From contig NZ_PZJQ01000005.1 in assembly GCF_003206065.1 (NCBI RefSeq), positions 124,001 to 188,000 on the forward strand: 64,000 nucleotides of DNA. The letters run 5' to 3'. Below the pieces are notes generated by a model. That model saw nothing but the letters and a program-made list of their open reading frames with translations. It did no database searches and was not told the origin of the DNA. The position numbers and the translations under genes are program-made. Source of the DNA: Salinicola halimionae (GTDB lineage Bacteria; Pseudomonadota; Gammaproteobacteria; Pseudomonadales; Halomonadaceae). Below are positions 44,433 to 55,000 of this stretch, one piece after another (position 1 is the stretch's first letter; every line of letters starts with the position of its first letter).

Positions 44433-45380
44433 TCACGGGGTCGCCTGACCTTGAGAAGGGCTGACCCCGAAGTAGCGCTTGTATTCGCGGCTGAACTGCG
44501 ACGTGCTGCGATAGCCGACATCGGCAGCGGTACGAGAGACGTTGGTGCGCTGCTGGCCGAGAAGAACACGTGCCCGGAGGAGCCTCAGGCGTTTGAGATA
44601 CTGCACCGGCGACAGCTGCGTCGTGCGCTTGAAGTGATGATGAAAGTGCGATGCGCTCATGTTGGCGCGCTCGGCGAGCGTCTCCACCGTCAACGGTAGT
44701 GCGAAATGGCGGTGGAGATAGTCCAGCGATTCGGCGATGCGCGCGTAGTGACCATGCTGCTGCACCAGCTGGCGCAGCGACTGGCCCTGCGGGCCGTTGA
44801 GCGCGGCGAACAGCACTTCGCGCACGCGTCCGGCGCCGAGTGCTCGGCTGGTGTGCTCATCCTGCAGACATAGCGCCAGACGTTGCACGGCCTCGGCCAT
44901 GGCCGGGTCAAGTGCGACGGCCGCCATGGGTTCGGGGGTGCCGCGATCGACATCGGTCTGGGTGGGCAGATGATGCACCAGTTCGCTCAGCGTCAACGGG
45001 TCGACGGCAATCGATATGCCCAGCAGCGGCGCCCCGGGACGGGCGAGCGTCTCGCATTCGAACGGCAGCGGCATCGCCTGCACCAGATAATTGCCGGGAC
45101 CATAATGAATGACCCGGTCTCCCAGATAGCCGATCTTGTCACCTTGGGCGATGACGAATATCCCCGGTTCGTAGATCAACGGCGTACGCGGATGGCTGCA
45201 TCCCGAGGCGATCAGTTTGACACCGTCGATAGCCGTATCTGAGAAGCCGTCGGCCACGGCCAGCGGTGCCAGCATTCCGGCCAGTCGCGATGCCCAGGAC
45301 TCGTTCGTCGTCGAAGCACCAGGAGACGGGGCCGAAGGGCCATGGTGCAGTCGAGACGGTTCGGGATGACGATCGAGCAT
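44433..45380 (-). CDS. AraC family regulator (AraC_N type, YqhC-like)
   Basis: 315 aa. The N-terminal AraC_N domain (about 20-200: GVKLIASGCSHPRTPLIYEPGIFVIAQGDK, PLLGISIAVDPLTLSELV) precedes the C-terminal double HTH (LTVETLAERANMSASHFHHHFKRTT and NVSRTAADVGYRSTSQFSREYKRYFG). YqhC, of the same subtype, activates an aldehyde reductase gene; here the divergent neighbour is a zinc alcohol dehydrogenase, so a matching role is likely. The start at 45380 has GAGG 6 bases upstream; 45500 (adding 40 residues) is the alternative. The long open frame beyond is antisense to the dehydrogenase. Confidence 0.88.
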   Translation of the reverse strand: MLDRHPEPSRLHHGPSAPSPGASTTNESWASRLAGMLAPLAVADGFSDTAIDGVKLIASGCSHPRTPLIYEPGIFVIAQGDKIGYLGDRVIHYGPGNYLVQAMPLPFECETLARPGAPLLGISIAVDPLTLSELVHHLPTQTDVDRGTPEPMAAVALDPAMAEAVQRLALCLQDEHTSRALGAGRVREVLFAALNGPQGQSLRQLVQQHGHYARIAESLDYLHRHFALPLTVETLAERANMSASHFHHHFKRTTQLSPVQYLKRLRLLRARVLLGQQRTNVSRTAADVGYRSTSQFSREYKRYFGVSPSQGQATP

Positions 45381-45575
45381 GACGACCTCGCGCTGGTGAA
45401 GATAAACAGGGTCAGCGTATTGTGCATGACTCCGACTGAATAGACGTAATAGTCTCTCGAATTCAGGAGAATCGAGCAGATGTTGCAGAGGAAACGGCAT
45501 GGCTGTCGGATGCGTTGTCGGCCACACTAGGCGCACGATTCGTTCATTCACCCATTCTTCATCGGAGTCACCAAT

Positions 45576-46649
45576 ATGACACAAGCTACTGCCACGCCCG
45601 CCAAGGGCTACGCTGCGCATTCCGCTACGTCGCCGCTGGAAGCGTGGGACTTCGAGCGCCGCGCGCCGCGCCCGGACGACGTCTCGATCGAGATCCTCTA
45701 CTGCGGCGTCTGCCACAGTGACCTGCACTTTGCTCAGGATGACTGGGGCATGGCCTCCTATCCTGTGGTGCCGGGACATGAAATCGTCGGCCGAGTGACG
45801 GCCGTGGGAGACAAGGTCGCCAATTATCAGGTCGGCGATATGGTCGGTGTGGGTTGCATGGTCGACTCCTGCCGCCAGTGCAAGGCCTGTAACGACGGGC
45901 TCGAAAACTACTGCGCCGAAGGCTTCGTGATGACCTACGGCAGCCCGGACAAACATGATGGCACCCTGACCCAGGGCGGCTACTCCGATTCCGTCGTGGT
46001 CAGCGAACGCTTTGTCGTCAGGATTCCGGACAAGCTCGATATCAAGTCCGCTGCGCCGATTCTCTGTGCGGGTATCACCACCTATTCGCCGCTGAAGCAC
46101 TATGGCGTCAAGCCGGGTGACAAGGTCGGCATCATCGGGATGGGTGGCCTCGGCCACATGGGGGTCAAGCTGGCCAAGGCATTGGGCGCCGAGGTCACGC
46201 TGTTCACCCGTTCCGAGTCCAAGAAGGCCGAAGCGAAGAAGCAGGGCGCCGATCACGTCGTGATCTCGACCAACGAAGACGAGATGGGCGCGATCACCGA
46301 GACCTTCGATTTCATGCTCGATACGGTGCCGGTGCAGCACGACATCAACCCGTATCTCAACGCCCTGAAGCCGGACGGTACTCACATTCTGGTTGGCCTG
46401 CTCGAGCCGATCGATCCGGCGATTTCCGGTGCCAATCTGGTCTTCCGTCGCCGGGTGCTGGCCGGTTCGCTGATCGGCGGTATGCCGGAAACCCAGGAAG
46501 TGCTCGATTTCTGCGCCGAAAAAGGCATTACCTGCGACGTCGAGATGATCAATATCGATCAGATCAACGAAGCCTGGGAACGCATGCAGAAAGGTGATGT
46601 GAAGTATCGCTTCGTCATCGATATGGCATCGATCAAGAATGCTGGCTGA
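45576..46649 (+). CDS. Zinc NAD(P)-dependent alcohol dehydrogenase (YahK/CAD-like)
   Basis: 357-aa medium-chain dehydrogenase of the cinnamyl-alcohol-dehydrogenase group. Catalytic zinc ligands are in CGVCHSDLHFAQDDWG and GHEIVGRV, the structural zinc site in CRQCKACNDGLENYC, and the Rossmann motif GMGGLGHMGVKLAKALGAE. The serines after strand 2 (TRSESKK) point to NADPH. It likely reduces aldehydes to alcohols under electrophile stress. CGGAGTC precedes the ATG. Divergent from the AraC regulator; followed by a strong terminator. Confidence 0.93.
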   Translation: MTQATATPAKGYAAHSATSPLEAWDFERRAPRPDDVSIEILYCGVCHSDLHFAQDDWGMASYPVVPGHEIVGRVTAVGDKVANYQVGDMVGVGCMVDSCRQCKACNDGLENYCAEGFVMTYGSPDKHDGTLTQGGYSDSVVVSERFVVRIPDKLDIKSAAPILCAGITTYSPLKHYGVKPGDKVGIIGMGGLGHMGVKLAKALGAEVTLFTRSESKKAEAKKQGADHVVISTNEDEMGAITETFDFMLDTVPVQHDINPYLNALKPDGTHILVGLLEPIDPAISGANLVFRRRVLAGSLIGGMPETQEVLDFCAEKGITCDVEMINIDQINEAWERMQKGDVKYRFVIDMASIKNAG

Positions 46650-46670
46650 TAGCCGCGGCTTGATTAGCCT

Positions 46671-46704
46671 GGATCGGTTCTGACATGGGATCGATTCCGA
46701 CATG
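46671..46704. repeat. 17-bp tandem duplication after the alcohol dehydrogenase
   Basis: GGATCGGTTCTGACATG followed directly by GGATCGATTCCGACATG, 21 bp after the stop codon and just before the terminator stem. Confidence 0.9.
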
Positions 46705-46713
46705 AAAAACTTG

Positions 46714-46742
46714 AAAGCGTGGCCCTCGGGCCACGCTTTTTT
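46714..46742 (+). terminator. Strong Rho-independent terminator after the alcohol dehydrogenase
   Basis: AAAGCGTGGCC/GGCCACGCTTT stem with a short CTCG loop, then a six-T run. The A-rich left flank (GAAAAACTTGAAA) makes it partly usable from the tesB side too. Confidence 0.9.
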
Positions 46743-46768
46743 GCGTTCCAAACGCTTGTGCAGACCTG

Positions 46769-47599
46769 TCAGTCGTCGTTGGCCACTCTCACCAATCCTT
46801 CCTGCGCCGTCGATGCGATCAGCCGACCCTCACGATTGTAGAAGCTGCCGCGAGCGAAGCCGCGCGCGCCGCCCGCCCATGGGCTTTCCATGATGTAGAG
46901 CAGCCAATCGTCGACTTTGGGATCTTCGTGGATCCATAGGGCGTGATCCAGACTGGCAATCCGCAGGCGCGGGTCGCCGAATTCCACGTCGTGGGCAAGC
47001 AGCGACGTCAGCAGCAGGTTGAAATCGGAGCTGTAGGCAAGCAGATAGCGATGCAGCGCCGGATCGGCAGGCATGGCCCCACTTTGACCCCCGCCGCCCA
47101 TGCGGAACCAGATCATTCGCGAAGGCGGTCGATCGCGGGATTCCTCGACCGTGATGAACTCGCCGGGGTGCCCGTGGAAGCGTTGATGAACCGCCTTGCC
47201 CTCGGCAAGCAGCGTTTCCGGTGACGGAACCTGGGGCATCTCGGGTTGATGGTGCAGGCCGTGCTCGCGTCCCTGGAAGGAGGCGCTGCAAAAGAAGATC
47301 GGCTTGCCTTTCTGGATCGCCGTGACCCGTCGCGTGGTGAAACTGCCGCCGTCGCGAACGCGGTCGACGGAGTAGATCACCGGCAGCTGGGCATCGCCGG
47401 GGCGCAGGAAATAACCATGCAGGGAATGCAGGTAACGGTCTTCAGGCACCGTGCGGGTGGCGGCGGCGGCGGCCTGTCCCAGTGCCTGTCCGCCAAAGAG
47501 CTGGGGCAGTCCCAGATCCTGGCTCTGGCCGCGAAACAGGTTCTCTTCCAGCGCTTCCAGGCCAAGAAGCTGGATCAGGTCGTTCAGCGCTTGTGTCAT
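46769..47599 (-). CDS. tesB: Acyl-CoA thioesterase II (TesB)
   Basis: 276-aa double hot-dog thioesterase hydrolysing medium/long-chain acyl-CoAs. TesB blocks: NLFRGQSQDLGLPQLFGGQALGQA, HSLHGYFLRPGD, SFTTRRVTAIQKGKPIFFCSASFQ and the C-terminal YSSDFNLLLTSLLAH, SLDHALWIHED and GARGFARGSFYNREGRLIAS. The catalytic Asp (SLDHAL) is present. The start ATG is at 47599; frames upstream are shadows of tadA's leader. Divergent from tadA. Confidence 0.93.
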   Translation of the reverse strand: MTQALNDLIQLLGLEALEENLFRGQSQDLGLPQLFGGQALGQAAAAATRTVPEDRYLHSLHGYFLRPGDAQLPVIYSVDRVRDGGSFTTRRVTAIQKGKPIFFCSASFQGREHGLHHQPEMPQVPSPETLLAEGKAVHQRFHGHPGEFITVEESRDRPPSRMIWFRMGGGGQSGAMPADPALHRYLLAYSSDFNLLLTSLLAHDVEFGDPRLRIASLDHALWIHEDPKVDDWLLYIMESPWAGGARGFARGSFYNREGRLIASTAQEGLVRVANDD

Positions 47600-47718
47600 T
47601 CGGGTATCCTTGATGGCGTGTCCGTGGAGGCATGTCGCGAGTATATCCTGCTCGATGGCAGCTCGCCGCGACGCCGACGACCTCGACCGACTCTCGCCGC
47701 GAGGAGAGATCGGTCGCG

Positions 47719-48240
47719 ATGCCGCAATACGGGATGAGCACGATGCGCAGCGATGAATTCTACATGCACCGGGCGTTGGAGCAGGCACGACTGGCGCTCG
47801 ACCACGGCGAAGTGCCGGTCGGTGCCGTGGTGGTCGACCCCGCAGGCGAGGTGATCGGCACGGGTTATAACTGTCCGGTGGCAGGTCACGATCCGACCGC
47901 GCATGCCGAAGTGCAGGCGTTGCGCAGCGCGGCCTCGGGTCTGGCCAATTATCGACTGGACGATTGCACGCTGTTCGTGACCCTCGAACCCTGCCTGATG
48001 TGCGCGGGAGCGATTATCCACGCCCGCATTCGGCGGGTCGTCTATGCCACCGCCGAGCCCAAGGGCGGCATGGTCGAATCCCGTGCCAATCTCTTTGCCC
48101 AGCCATGGTTCAACCATCGCGTGGAGATCGCCGGTAGCGTGCTCGCTGCCCCGGCCAGACGGCTGCTTCAGCAATTCTTTCGGGAGCGGCGCCAGCGCGA
48201 TTCTTCACCGGCGTCCGGTGTGAGCGACGAAGCGAGTTGA
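47719..48240 (+). CDS. tadA: tRNA adenosine(34) deaminase TadA
   Basis: 173-aa zinc deaminase that converts A34 to inosine in tRNA-Arg(ACG). Zinc and catalytic motif HAE (His62, Glu64) and PCLMC (Cys92, Cys95) are present, with EVPVGAVVVD and YATAEPKGGM. The start at 47719 has GAGGAGAG upstream; ATGs at 47734 and 47743 are also possible. Part of the conserved tadA-mltF-purL neighbourhood, here interrupted by a GGDEF gene. Confidence 0.93.
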   Translation: MPQYGMSTMRSDEFYMHRALEQARLALDHGEVPVGAVVVDPAGEVIGTGYNCPVAGHDPTAHAEVQALRSAASGLANYRLDDCTLFVTLEPCLMCAGAIIHARIRRVVYATAEPKGGMVESRANLFAQPWFNHRVEIAGSVLAAPARRLLQQFFRERRQRDSSPASGVSDEAS

Positions 48241-48323
48241 GTCACGAACCGGCTTGAATCGGCGGGCACTTCGAATAAACGACTGGCCTGAATCGTCGAT
48301 CGGAATCCAGAGACGTTCCCGGT

Positions 48324-50276
48324 TCAGATGGCGTCGGCGAGAACGACACGATTGCGCCCATTTTGCTTGGCACGATAGAGCGAGTCATCGGCGGCCTGGA
48401 AGACCCGGTCGCGCTGTATCGGCAGCGTGTCGGTGACGCTGACCCCGATGCTCAACGTCACCGGCTCTCCATCGGGTTGGACGAGACCGCTGTCGGCAAC
48501 CGCTCGGCATAGCGTTTCGGCGATCTCACCGGCGGTCTTGCGATCGCAATGGGGCAGACAAGCTACGAACTCCTCGCCGCCGTAGCGGGCGAACATCCCT
48601 CCAGCTTGCTCCACCGGCAGGCGACAGCTCTGTGCAATCGTCTTGAGATGGCGATCGCCCTCCAGATGGCCGAAGTGATCGTTGACGTTCTTGAAGTGAT
48701 CGATATCACAGATCAACAGCGCCAGTGGCAGCGGGTCGCGATGAGTGTCCATCCAGCGCAGCAGCTCGCGTCGGTTGGGCAGCTGCGTCAGCTCGTCGTG
48801 ACGGGCGATCCATTCGATCTCCTGCTGCAGACGTTCGCGCTCTCTTATCTCTTCGCGCAGCGAGACATTGGTGCGGTTGGCCAGATGGTGCTGATGGGTC
48901 AGACGGCGGTAGATATAGAGCACCATGTGCAGGAGGTAGGCGAGCAGAATACCGAAGACCAGAGTGATGTCCGGCAGCCTGTCGCGGTTTGACTCCAGCC
49001 AGTGCAGCGACGGCTTCACGCTTAGCGTCAGCCGATCGGTGCCCACGTTTACCGTCTGCTGGTAGCGCCAGTCCGCGAGGTTGCCTAGCGGGCCATAATG
49101 AAAATAGAGCCGGTCGCCACCACTGAGCGTCACCGCGCGATCCTGATTGTCGATCTGCGCCAGCAGCGAATTGAGCAGGTTGTCCACGCTGACCACCATG
49201 CCGACGGCGCCGCGCAGCGTGCCATCGACGGCGTCGCGGACCGGTAGATAACTGATGACTCCCCTCCCGCCCTGGAGAAAGTCGATGATGCCGGTCTGGC
49301 CTTCGATGCCGTAAACCAGCGGGCGATCCAGCGCCTCTCTGGCGGCAGGGTCCGACGCGTAGAGGTTGACGCCGAGTACCGATTGATTGTCTCGCATCGG
49401 GTAGACACGAATGACGGTGCCATCGAGATCGATGAAAGCGATATTGCGAAAATAACTGAAATCGTCGTGATAGCGTTTGGCCTGTTGCTCCCATTCCGAG
49501 CGGGTGGGAACGTGGCCCATCATGTTCCAGAAACTGGTGAAGCGCCGCATTGCCTCGAGGTGGGAAGCCGTCTCGGAGGCCAGCCTGGTGGCAATGTCGT
49601 TGCCTTCGTTGGCGGCCAGGCCGTAGAGGCGCTGATTGTCGGTTTGGCGCTGCTCCTGCCAACTGATCATGGCCAGCAGCGCGATCGATCCGCCGACCAT
49701 CAGAGGTAGCACGATACGTCGCCAGTAGCATCGAAGCGTTGGAAAAAGTACCAGGCATTGGGCGAACCAGAGGAGCCATAGCGATGCCAGGATCGGTAGC
49801 GGTATGCCGACCATGCTGGAAGCGTATTCCGGCGGAGGAGTCAGCGAACGGTAGCTGAGCCAGCTGCTGCCCATGGCGATCAGCAGCAAGAGAATCGGCG
49901 AGCCCAGGCCCAGGCGTGATAACAACAGGACGTTGAGCATCAACCCGAAGACGACGCTCAGCGAGAGGATAGGAGGCCGGCTGTGGAAGAGGTCCCAGTT
50001 ACCGGGAAGCTCGTTGAGCCATCCCTGCCAGACGTCGACGCTCAACCAATTTTCGGCGATCAGAAAGCTGCTGATGATCGCCAGGGTCACGAGTGCGGTG
50101 GGGATCAGCAACCAGCGGCTGGACTTCTGCCATTGATGAGACGCGGCAAACTGGCCCAGCCAAAGTACGCCCAGCAGCGGGGCCAGGATCCAGCGCTGCG
50201 CCGGTTCGTCGCTGGGCCAGATCGCCAACAGCAGAATCGGTAGCGCCAGGTACAGCGACAGACGAGACACCACCAT
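48324..50276 (-). CDS. Membrane diguanylate cyclase with periplasmic sensor
   Basis: 650-aa protein. About six hydrophobic segments fill the first ~190 residues, then a CHASE/dCache-like extracytoplasmic domain (about 200-430, FSYFRNIAFIDLDGTVIRVYP, GVISYLPVRDAVDGTLRGAVGM), another membrane helix, a short coiled coil, and a C-terminal GGDEF domain with active-site GGEEF (ARYGGEEFVACLPH) and HDELTQLPNRRELL. The intact A-site predicts c-di-GMP synthesis; an RxxD I-site was not obvious. The ATG at 50276 is chosen; a TTG at 50309 would add 11 residues but lacks proper spacing. Inserted between tadA and mltF. Confidence 0.88.
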   Translation of the reverse strand: MVVSRLSLYLALPILLLAIWPSDEPAQRWILAPLLGVLWLGQFAASHQWQKSSRWLLIPTALVTLAIISSFLIAENWLSVDVWQGWLNELPGNWDLFHSRPPILSLSVVFGLMLNVLLLSRLGLGSPILLLLIAMGSSWLSYRSLTPPPEYASSMVGIPLPILASLWLLWFAQCLVLFPTLRCYWRRIVLPLMVGGSIALLAMISWQEQRQTDNQRLYGLAANEGNDIATRLASETASHLEAMRRFTSFWNMMGHVPTRSEWEQQAKRYHDDFSYFRNIAFIDLDGTVIRVYPMRDNQSVLGVNLYASDPAAREALDRPLVYGIEGQTGIIDFLQGGRGVISYLPVRDAVDGTLRGAVGMVVSVDNLLNSLLAQIDNQDRAVTLSGGDRLYFHYGPLGNLADWRYQQTVNVGTDRLTLSVKPSLHWLESNRDRLPDITLVFGILLAYLLHMVLYIYRRLTHQHHLANRTNVSLREEIRERERLQQEIEWIARHDELTQLPNRRELLRWMDTHRDPLPLALLICDIDHFKNVNDHFGHLEGDRHLKTIAQSCRLPVEQAGGMFARYGGEEFVACLPHCDRKTAGEIAETLCRAVADSGLVQPDGEPVTLSIGVSVTDTLPIQRDRVFQAADDSLYRAKQNGRNRVVLADAI

Positions 50277-50322
50277 AGGCGTTACGGTTCTCCACGGCGC
50301 AGTTGCCAACTCCGGTCTTCAA

Positions 50323-51774
50323 CTACAGCAGCGGGGCAATGACTTCGAAGGGAGGGGTTTCCTCTCCGTCGAGGGCGCGCTCGCCTAGCTGATTGAACTG
50401 CTGTTGGCTGCGATTGACGTATTTCAGTATCTCGTAATAACGGCGCACGTTACGCACATAGATTACCGGTTCCCCGCCACGAGCGTAACCGTGGTGCACA
50501 CGAGAGTACCACTCGCGCTGTTGCAGCAAGGGCAGAGCTTCGCGGACGTCGGCCCAGCGATTAGGATCGCCGCCACGCAGTCGAGCGATGTCCTGAGCGT
50601 CGAAGAGATGTCCCAGCCCGACGTTGTAGGCGGCGAGCGCCATCCAGGTTCGATCCGGCTCGGGAATATCGTCGGAAAGCCGCTGTTTGACCTGTTGCAG
50701 ATACCGGGCGCCGCCGTCGACGCTCTGGCGAGGATCCAGACGGTTGTCGATGCCGATCTCCTTGGCAGTGGGGAGGGTCAGCATCATCAGGCCGCGAACG
50801 CCGGTCGGGGACTCGGCGCCGGCCTTCCAGTGCGATTCCTGGAACCCCAGCGCGGCCAGCAGGCGCCAGTCGAATCCGGTCTCGCGTGCGGCTTCCTTGA
50901 AATACGACACGAAGCGCGGCAGGCGGTTGCCAACGTGGCGAATGAACAACCGAGCGCCGACGTACTCGAGATAGTCGTCATGACCGAAGTAGCTTCCGAC
51001 AAGCTCGTCCAGAGCGCCGTTGCGCCGCTGCGTGTCCAGAAATTCGTTGGCGGCCGCGAGCAGGTCGAGCGACCGATTGGCGGCGAATGCCCAGCTCAGA
51101 CTCATGGGTTTGCCCAGCGGGAAACCCCGTTCGACGTTAGGGAAGAACAAACGATTGAGCTGGAACTGATGGGTATAGACGACGGCGGCGTCGAGGTCGT
51201 CACGCTCGACCATCTCCATCAGGTCGGCGATGGTCAGGCCGTCCGCTTCGCGCCAGCCCAGTTCGGGCAGATTTTTCTGCTGCGTGTGTAGCGCAGCGGC
51301 CGTGCCGGAATCGGCGATGGCGCCGATGCGCAGCCCGACGAGATCGTCCAGGGTGCGTACCGGCGGCAGCCCGCGGCGATAGACCACCAATGGCTGCAGC
51401 ATCAGGATCGGCTCACTGTAACGAATGCCCGGCTGGCCGAGATCCAGCGTGAGTGCCGCGGCACCCATGTCCGCATTGCCACTGCGCACATCGTCGAAAA
51501 CGCTGGAGATCCGAGCCTCGTTTTCGACCGCCAGGCTGATCCCCAGCGATTGCGCGAAGCGCCGCATCAGCTCGTATTCGAATCCGGTCGGGCCATGACC
51601 TCCTGCGTAGAAGGTAATGGGTCCATTGCGGATGGCGACCTGCAGGAAATCACGTTTCCGGATCGGATCGAGCCCGTCGCTGAAGCGCAGCGCCAGCTGA
51701 GCGGGGCAAAGGAGAATCGCCAACGCCAGTAGCCCTGTCAGCACGAGTCGCAGGCGTGTCGGTAGCTTGGACAT
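50323..51774 (-). CDS. mltF: Membrane-bound lytic murein transglycosylase F (MltF)
   Basis: 483-aa periplasmic/outer-membrane-associated enzyme. A hydrophobic signal ([16 protein letters not shown]) precedes a solute-binding-like regulatory domain (about 35-270) and the SLT catalytic domain, with Glu313 in [10 protein letters not shown] and the [15 protein letters not shown] and [12 protein letters not shown] motifs. It cleaves peptidoglycan to 1,6-anhydromuropeptides. Start at 51774 (MSKLPTR); a frame start at 51819 is also open. Divergent from purL, as in many gammaproteobacteria. Confidence 0.93.
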   Translation of the reverse strand: MSKLPTRLRLVLTGLLALAILLCPAQLALRFSDGLDPIRKRDFLQVAIRNGPITFYAGGHGPTGFEYELMRRFAQSLGISLAVENEARISSVFDDVRSGNADMGAAALTLDLGQPGIRYSEPILMLQPLVVYRRGLPPVRTLDDLVGLRIGAIADSGTAAALHTQQKNLPELGWREADGLTIADLMEMVERDDLDAAVVYTHQFQLNRLFFPNVERGFPLGKPMSLSWAFAANRSLDLLAAANEFLDTQRRNGALDELVGSYFGHDDYLEYVGARLFIRHVGNRLPRFVSYFKEAARETGFDWRLLAALGFQESHWKAGAESPTGVRGLMMLTLPTAKEIGIDNRLDPRQSVDGGARYLQQVKQRLSDDIPEPDRTWMALAAYNVGLGHLFDAQDIARLRGGDPNRWADVREALPLLQQREWYSRVHHGYARGGEPVIYVRNVRRYYEILKYVNRSQQQFNQLGERALDGEETPPFEVIAPLL

Positions 51775-52061
51775 GCAGTGGGATCGGTGACAGCGTGACG
51801 GCACACCATATCCGGCCATCGCTTCGCTGTCATCTATTGGCTACCACGCTATGCATCCCGGATCGCGGGCGCTGCGCTTCGAATCGATGAACGTTTCGCG
51901 CGTGTTTTCACGACCCATGCAGCTCGGGCGCGTTGGCTTAGCGAGCGTCGCCGCTTTCCAGTATCATGTCGGCCTGATCCCGGCATCGCTGCCCGTCTAG
52001 TACAACACAAACGAGTACGAGACAGACGCGATCCTCGACCGTCCTGGAGGCTTTCCACGCC

Positions 52062-55000
52062 ATGCTCGAATTGCAAGGCGCTCCCGCGCTATCTGCATTC
52101 CGTCACGCCAAACTGCTCGCCGATCTTCGCGCTGTCGTTCCCGAAGTCGAGTCTCTCAAGGCGCATTATGTTCATTTCGTCGACCACCATGACGAGCTCG
52201 ATGACAAGGCGCACCAGGTATTGGAGCGGCTGCTGGACTATGGTTTTCAAAGCCATGGTTTTCAAAATCATGGTTTTCAAAACCATGAAGGCCAGGGGAG
52301 CGGCGAACCCGATCGTGACGCGCCGCTCGATGGCCACCTGTTTCTGGTCGTGCCGCGTATCGGCACGATCTCGCCGTGGTCCTCCAAAGCTACCGATATC
52401 GCCCACAACTGCGGGCTCGAACAGGTCGAGCGCGTCGAGCGAGGTATCGCCTATCGCATGACGCTGAAAAGCGCGCCGTCCGCCGAGGCCTACGACGTCA
52501 TGGTGTCGCGTCTGCACGACCGCATGACCGAGACCGTACTGTTCGACTCGAGTGACGCAGCCAAGCTGTTCTCGCATCATCAACCGACCCCGCTGGCGAC
52601 GGTTGACGTACTGGCCGGTGGACGAGCGGCGCTGGCGGAGGCCAATGGCAAGCTGGGGCTCGCCCTGGCCGACGACGAGATCGACTACCTTGTCGATGCT
52701 TTCCAGCAACTGGGCCGCAATCCGACCGACGTCGAATTGATGATGTTCGCCCAGGCCAACTCCGAGCACTGTCGTCACAAGATATTCAATGCCGACTGGG
52801 TGATCGACGGCGAGCCGCAGACCCACTCGCTATTCAAGATGATCAAGAACACCTTCGAGCAGTCCGGCGACAAGGTGCTATCGGCATACAGCGACAACGC
52901 GGCGATCATCGAAGGGCCGACGGCCGGGCGGTTCTTCCCCTCGCCACAGAACCAGGTTTACGGCGCGACCCAGGAACCGATCCACATTCTGATGAAGGTG
53001 GAGACCCACAACCATCCGACGGCGATCGCCCCGCATCCGGGTGCGGCCACCGGCGCCGGTGGCGAGATTCGTGATGAGGGCGCCACCGGCCGCGGTGGCA
53101 AGCCCAAGGCCGGATTGACCGGTTTCACCGTCTCCAATCTGCGGATTCCCGAGTTCGTGCAGCCGTGGGAAGCGTTCGACTACGGCAAGCCCGAGCGGAT
53201 TCAGTCGGCGCTCGACATCATGCTCGAAGGGCCGATCGGTGGCGCCGCATTCAACAACGAATTCGGCCGGCCCAATCTCAGCGGCTTCTTCCGGACCTTC
53301 GAACTCGAGGCGGTTGGCGCTGGCGGCATCGAACGCCGGGGTTACCACAAGCCGGTGATGCTGGCCGGCGGCTACGGCAACGTTCGCGATGGGCACGTAC
53401 TCAAGGGCGAGATTCCGGTCGGCGCGAAGCTGATCGTGATGGGCGGCCCGGCGATGCTGATCGGGCTGGGTGGTGGTGCTGCCTCGTCCATGGCATCGGG
53501 TACCTCGAGTGAGGATCTCGACTTCGCCTCGGTCCAGCGCGACAACCCGGAAATCGAGCGTCGCGCTCAGGAAGTGATCGATCGCTGCTGGGCGCTGGGG
53601 GACGACAATCCGATCGCTTTCATCCATGACGTCGGCGCAGGTGGTCTCTCCAATGCCTTGCCGGAGCTGGTCAAGGATGGTGGCTGCGGTGGCCTCTTCG
53701 ATCTGCGCGCGGTGCCCAACGTCGAGCCGGGCATGAGCCCGCTTGAAATCTGGTGTAACGAAGCCCAGGAGCGCTATGTGCTGGCGGTCACGTCAGAGCA
53801 GCTCGAGGCCTTCGACGCGCTGTGCACCCGTGAACGCTGCCCTTATGCCGTCGTCGGCGAGGCCACGCAAGCGCACCACCTGGCCGTCCGTGATGGACAT
53901 TTCGAGGCCGATCCGGTTGATCTGCCGATGAGCGTGCTATTCGGCAAGCCGCCCAAGATGCAGCGCAGCTTTGAGCGCGAGGCCCTGAAACTGCCGGGCC
54001 TGGGCCTCGACAACCTCGATCTGCGCGAAGCGCTGGATCGTGTACTGCGCCTGCCGACGGTCGCCTCCAAGAGTTTTCTGATCACCATCGGCGATCGTTC
54101 CATCACGGGCCAGGTCGCCCGCGATCAGATGGTGGGCCCGTGGCAGGTGCCGGTGGCCGACTGCGCAGTGACCACGTCGAGCTATGACACTCACGCGGGC
54201 GAAGCGATGGCGATGGGCGAGCGCCCACCGGTGGCACTGATTGACCCGGCTGCGAGTGCGCGGTTAGCGGTGGCCGAAGCGATCACCAATCTGGCAGCGG
54301 CACCGATCGCCCAGCTTTCCGACATCAAACTCTCTGCCAACTGGATGAGCGCCGCCGATCACGTGGGCGAGAACCAGGCGCTGTACGACGCCGTCCATGC
54401 TGTCGGCATGGAGCTGTGCCCGGCGTTGGGTATCGCCGTGCCGGTGGGCAAGGATTCGATGTCCATGCGCACTGCCTGGCAGGTGGAAGAGGGCGAAAAA
54501 AGCATTACTGCGCCGCTGACCCTGAACATTACCGGTTTCGCGCCGGTCACCGACGCGCTGCGCACCCTTACGCCGCAGCTGCGTCTCGACCAGGACGAGA
54601 GCGACCTGATCCTGATCGATCTGGGTCGCGGACAGAACCGCCTCGGCGGTTCGGCCTTGGCACAGGTCTACGGTCAGGTCGGCAATCTTTGCCCGGATCT
54701 CGATGAAGCCGAAGATCTGGTGGCGTTCTTCAGCGTCATCCAGGGGCTCAACGCCGATGGCAAGTTGCTCGCCTACCATGATCGCAGCGACGGTGGCCTG
54801 ATCGTGACGCTGCTGGAGATGGCCTTCGCCGGCCGCGGCGGGCTCGAGATCAAGCTCGACTGGCTGACCGACGACGCCGTCGGTGCGGTCGATGCGCTGT
54901 TCTCCGAAGAGCTCGGCGCGGTGATCCAGGTCAATCGTCACGATACCGAGTTCGTGCTGGCGCAGTTTGCTGCCGCCGGACTCGAGACCTGTGGCGTGAT

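Noticed and set aside
45381-46751. Long upstream extension of the AraC regulator frame on the minus strand
   Set aside because: It is antisense to the alcohol dehydrogenase, which is unmistakable; the regulator's conserved region and ribosome binding site place its start near 45380.
51990-52061. Possible PurR operator before purL (ACACAAACGAGTACG)
   Set aside because: Only the left half resembles the PurR consensus and the dyad is poor.
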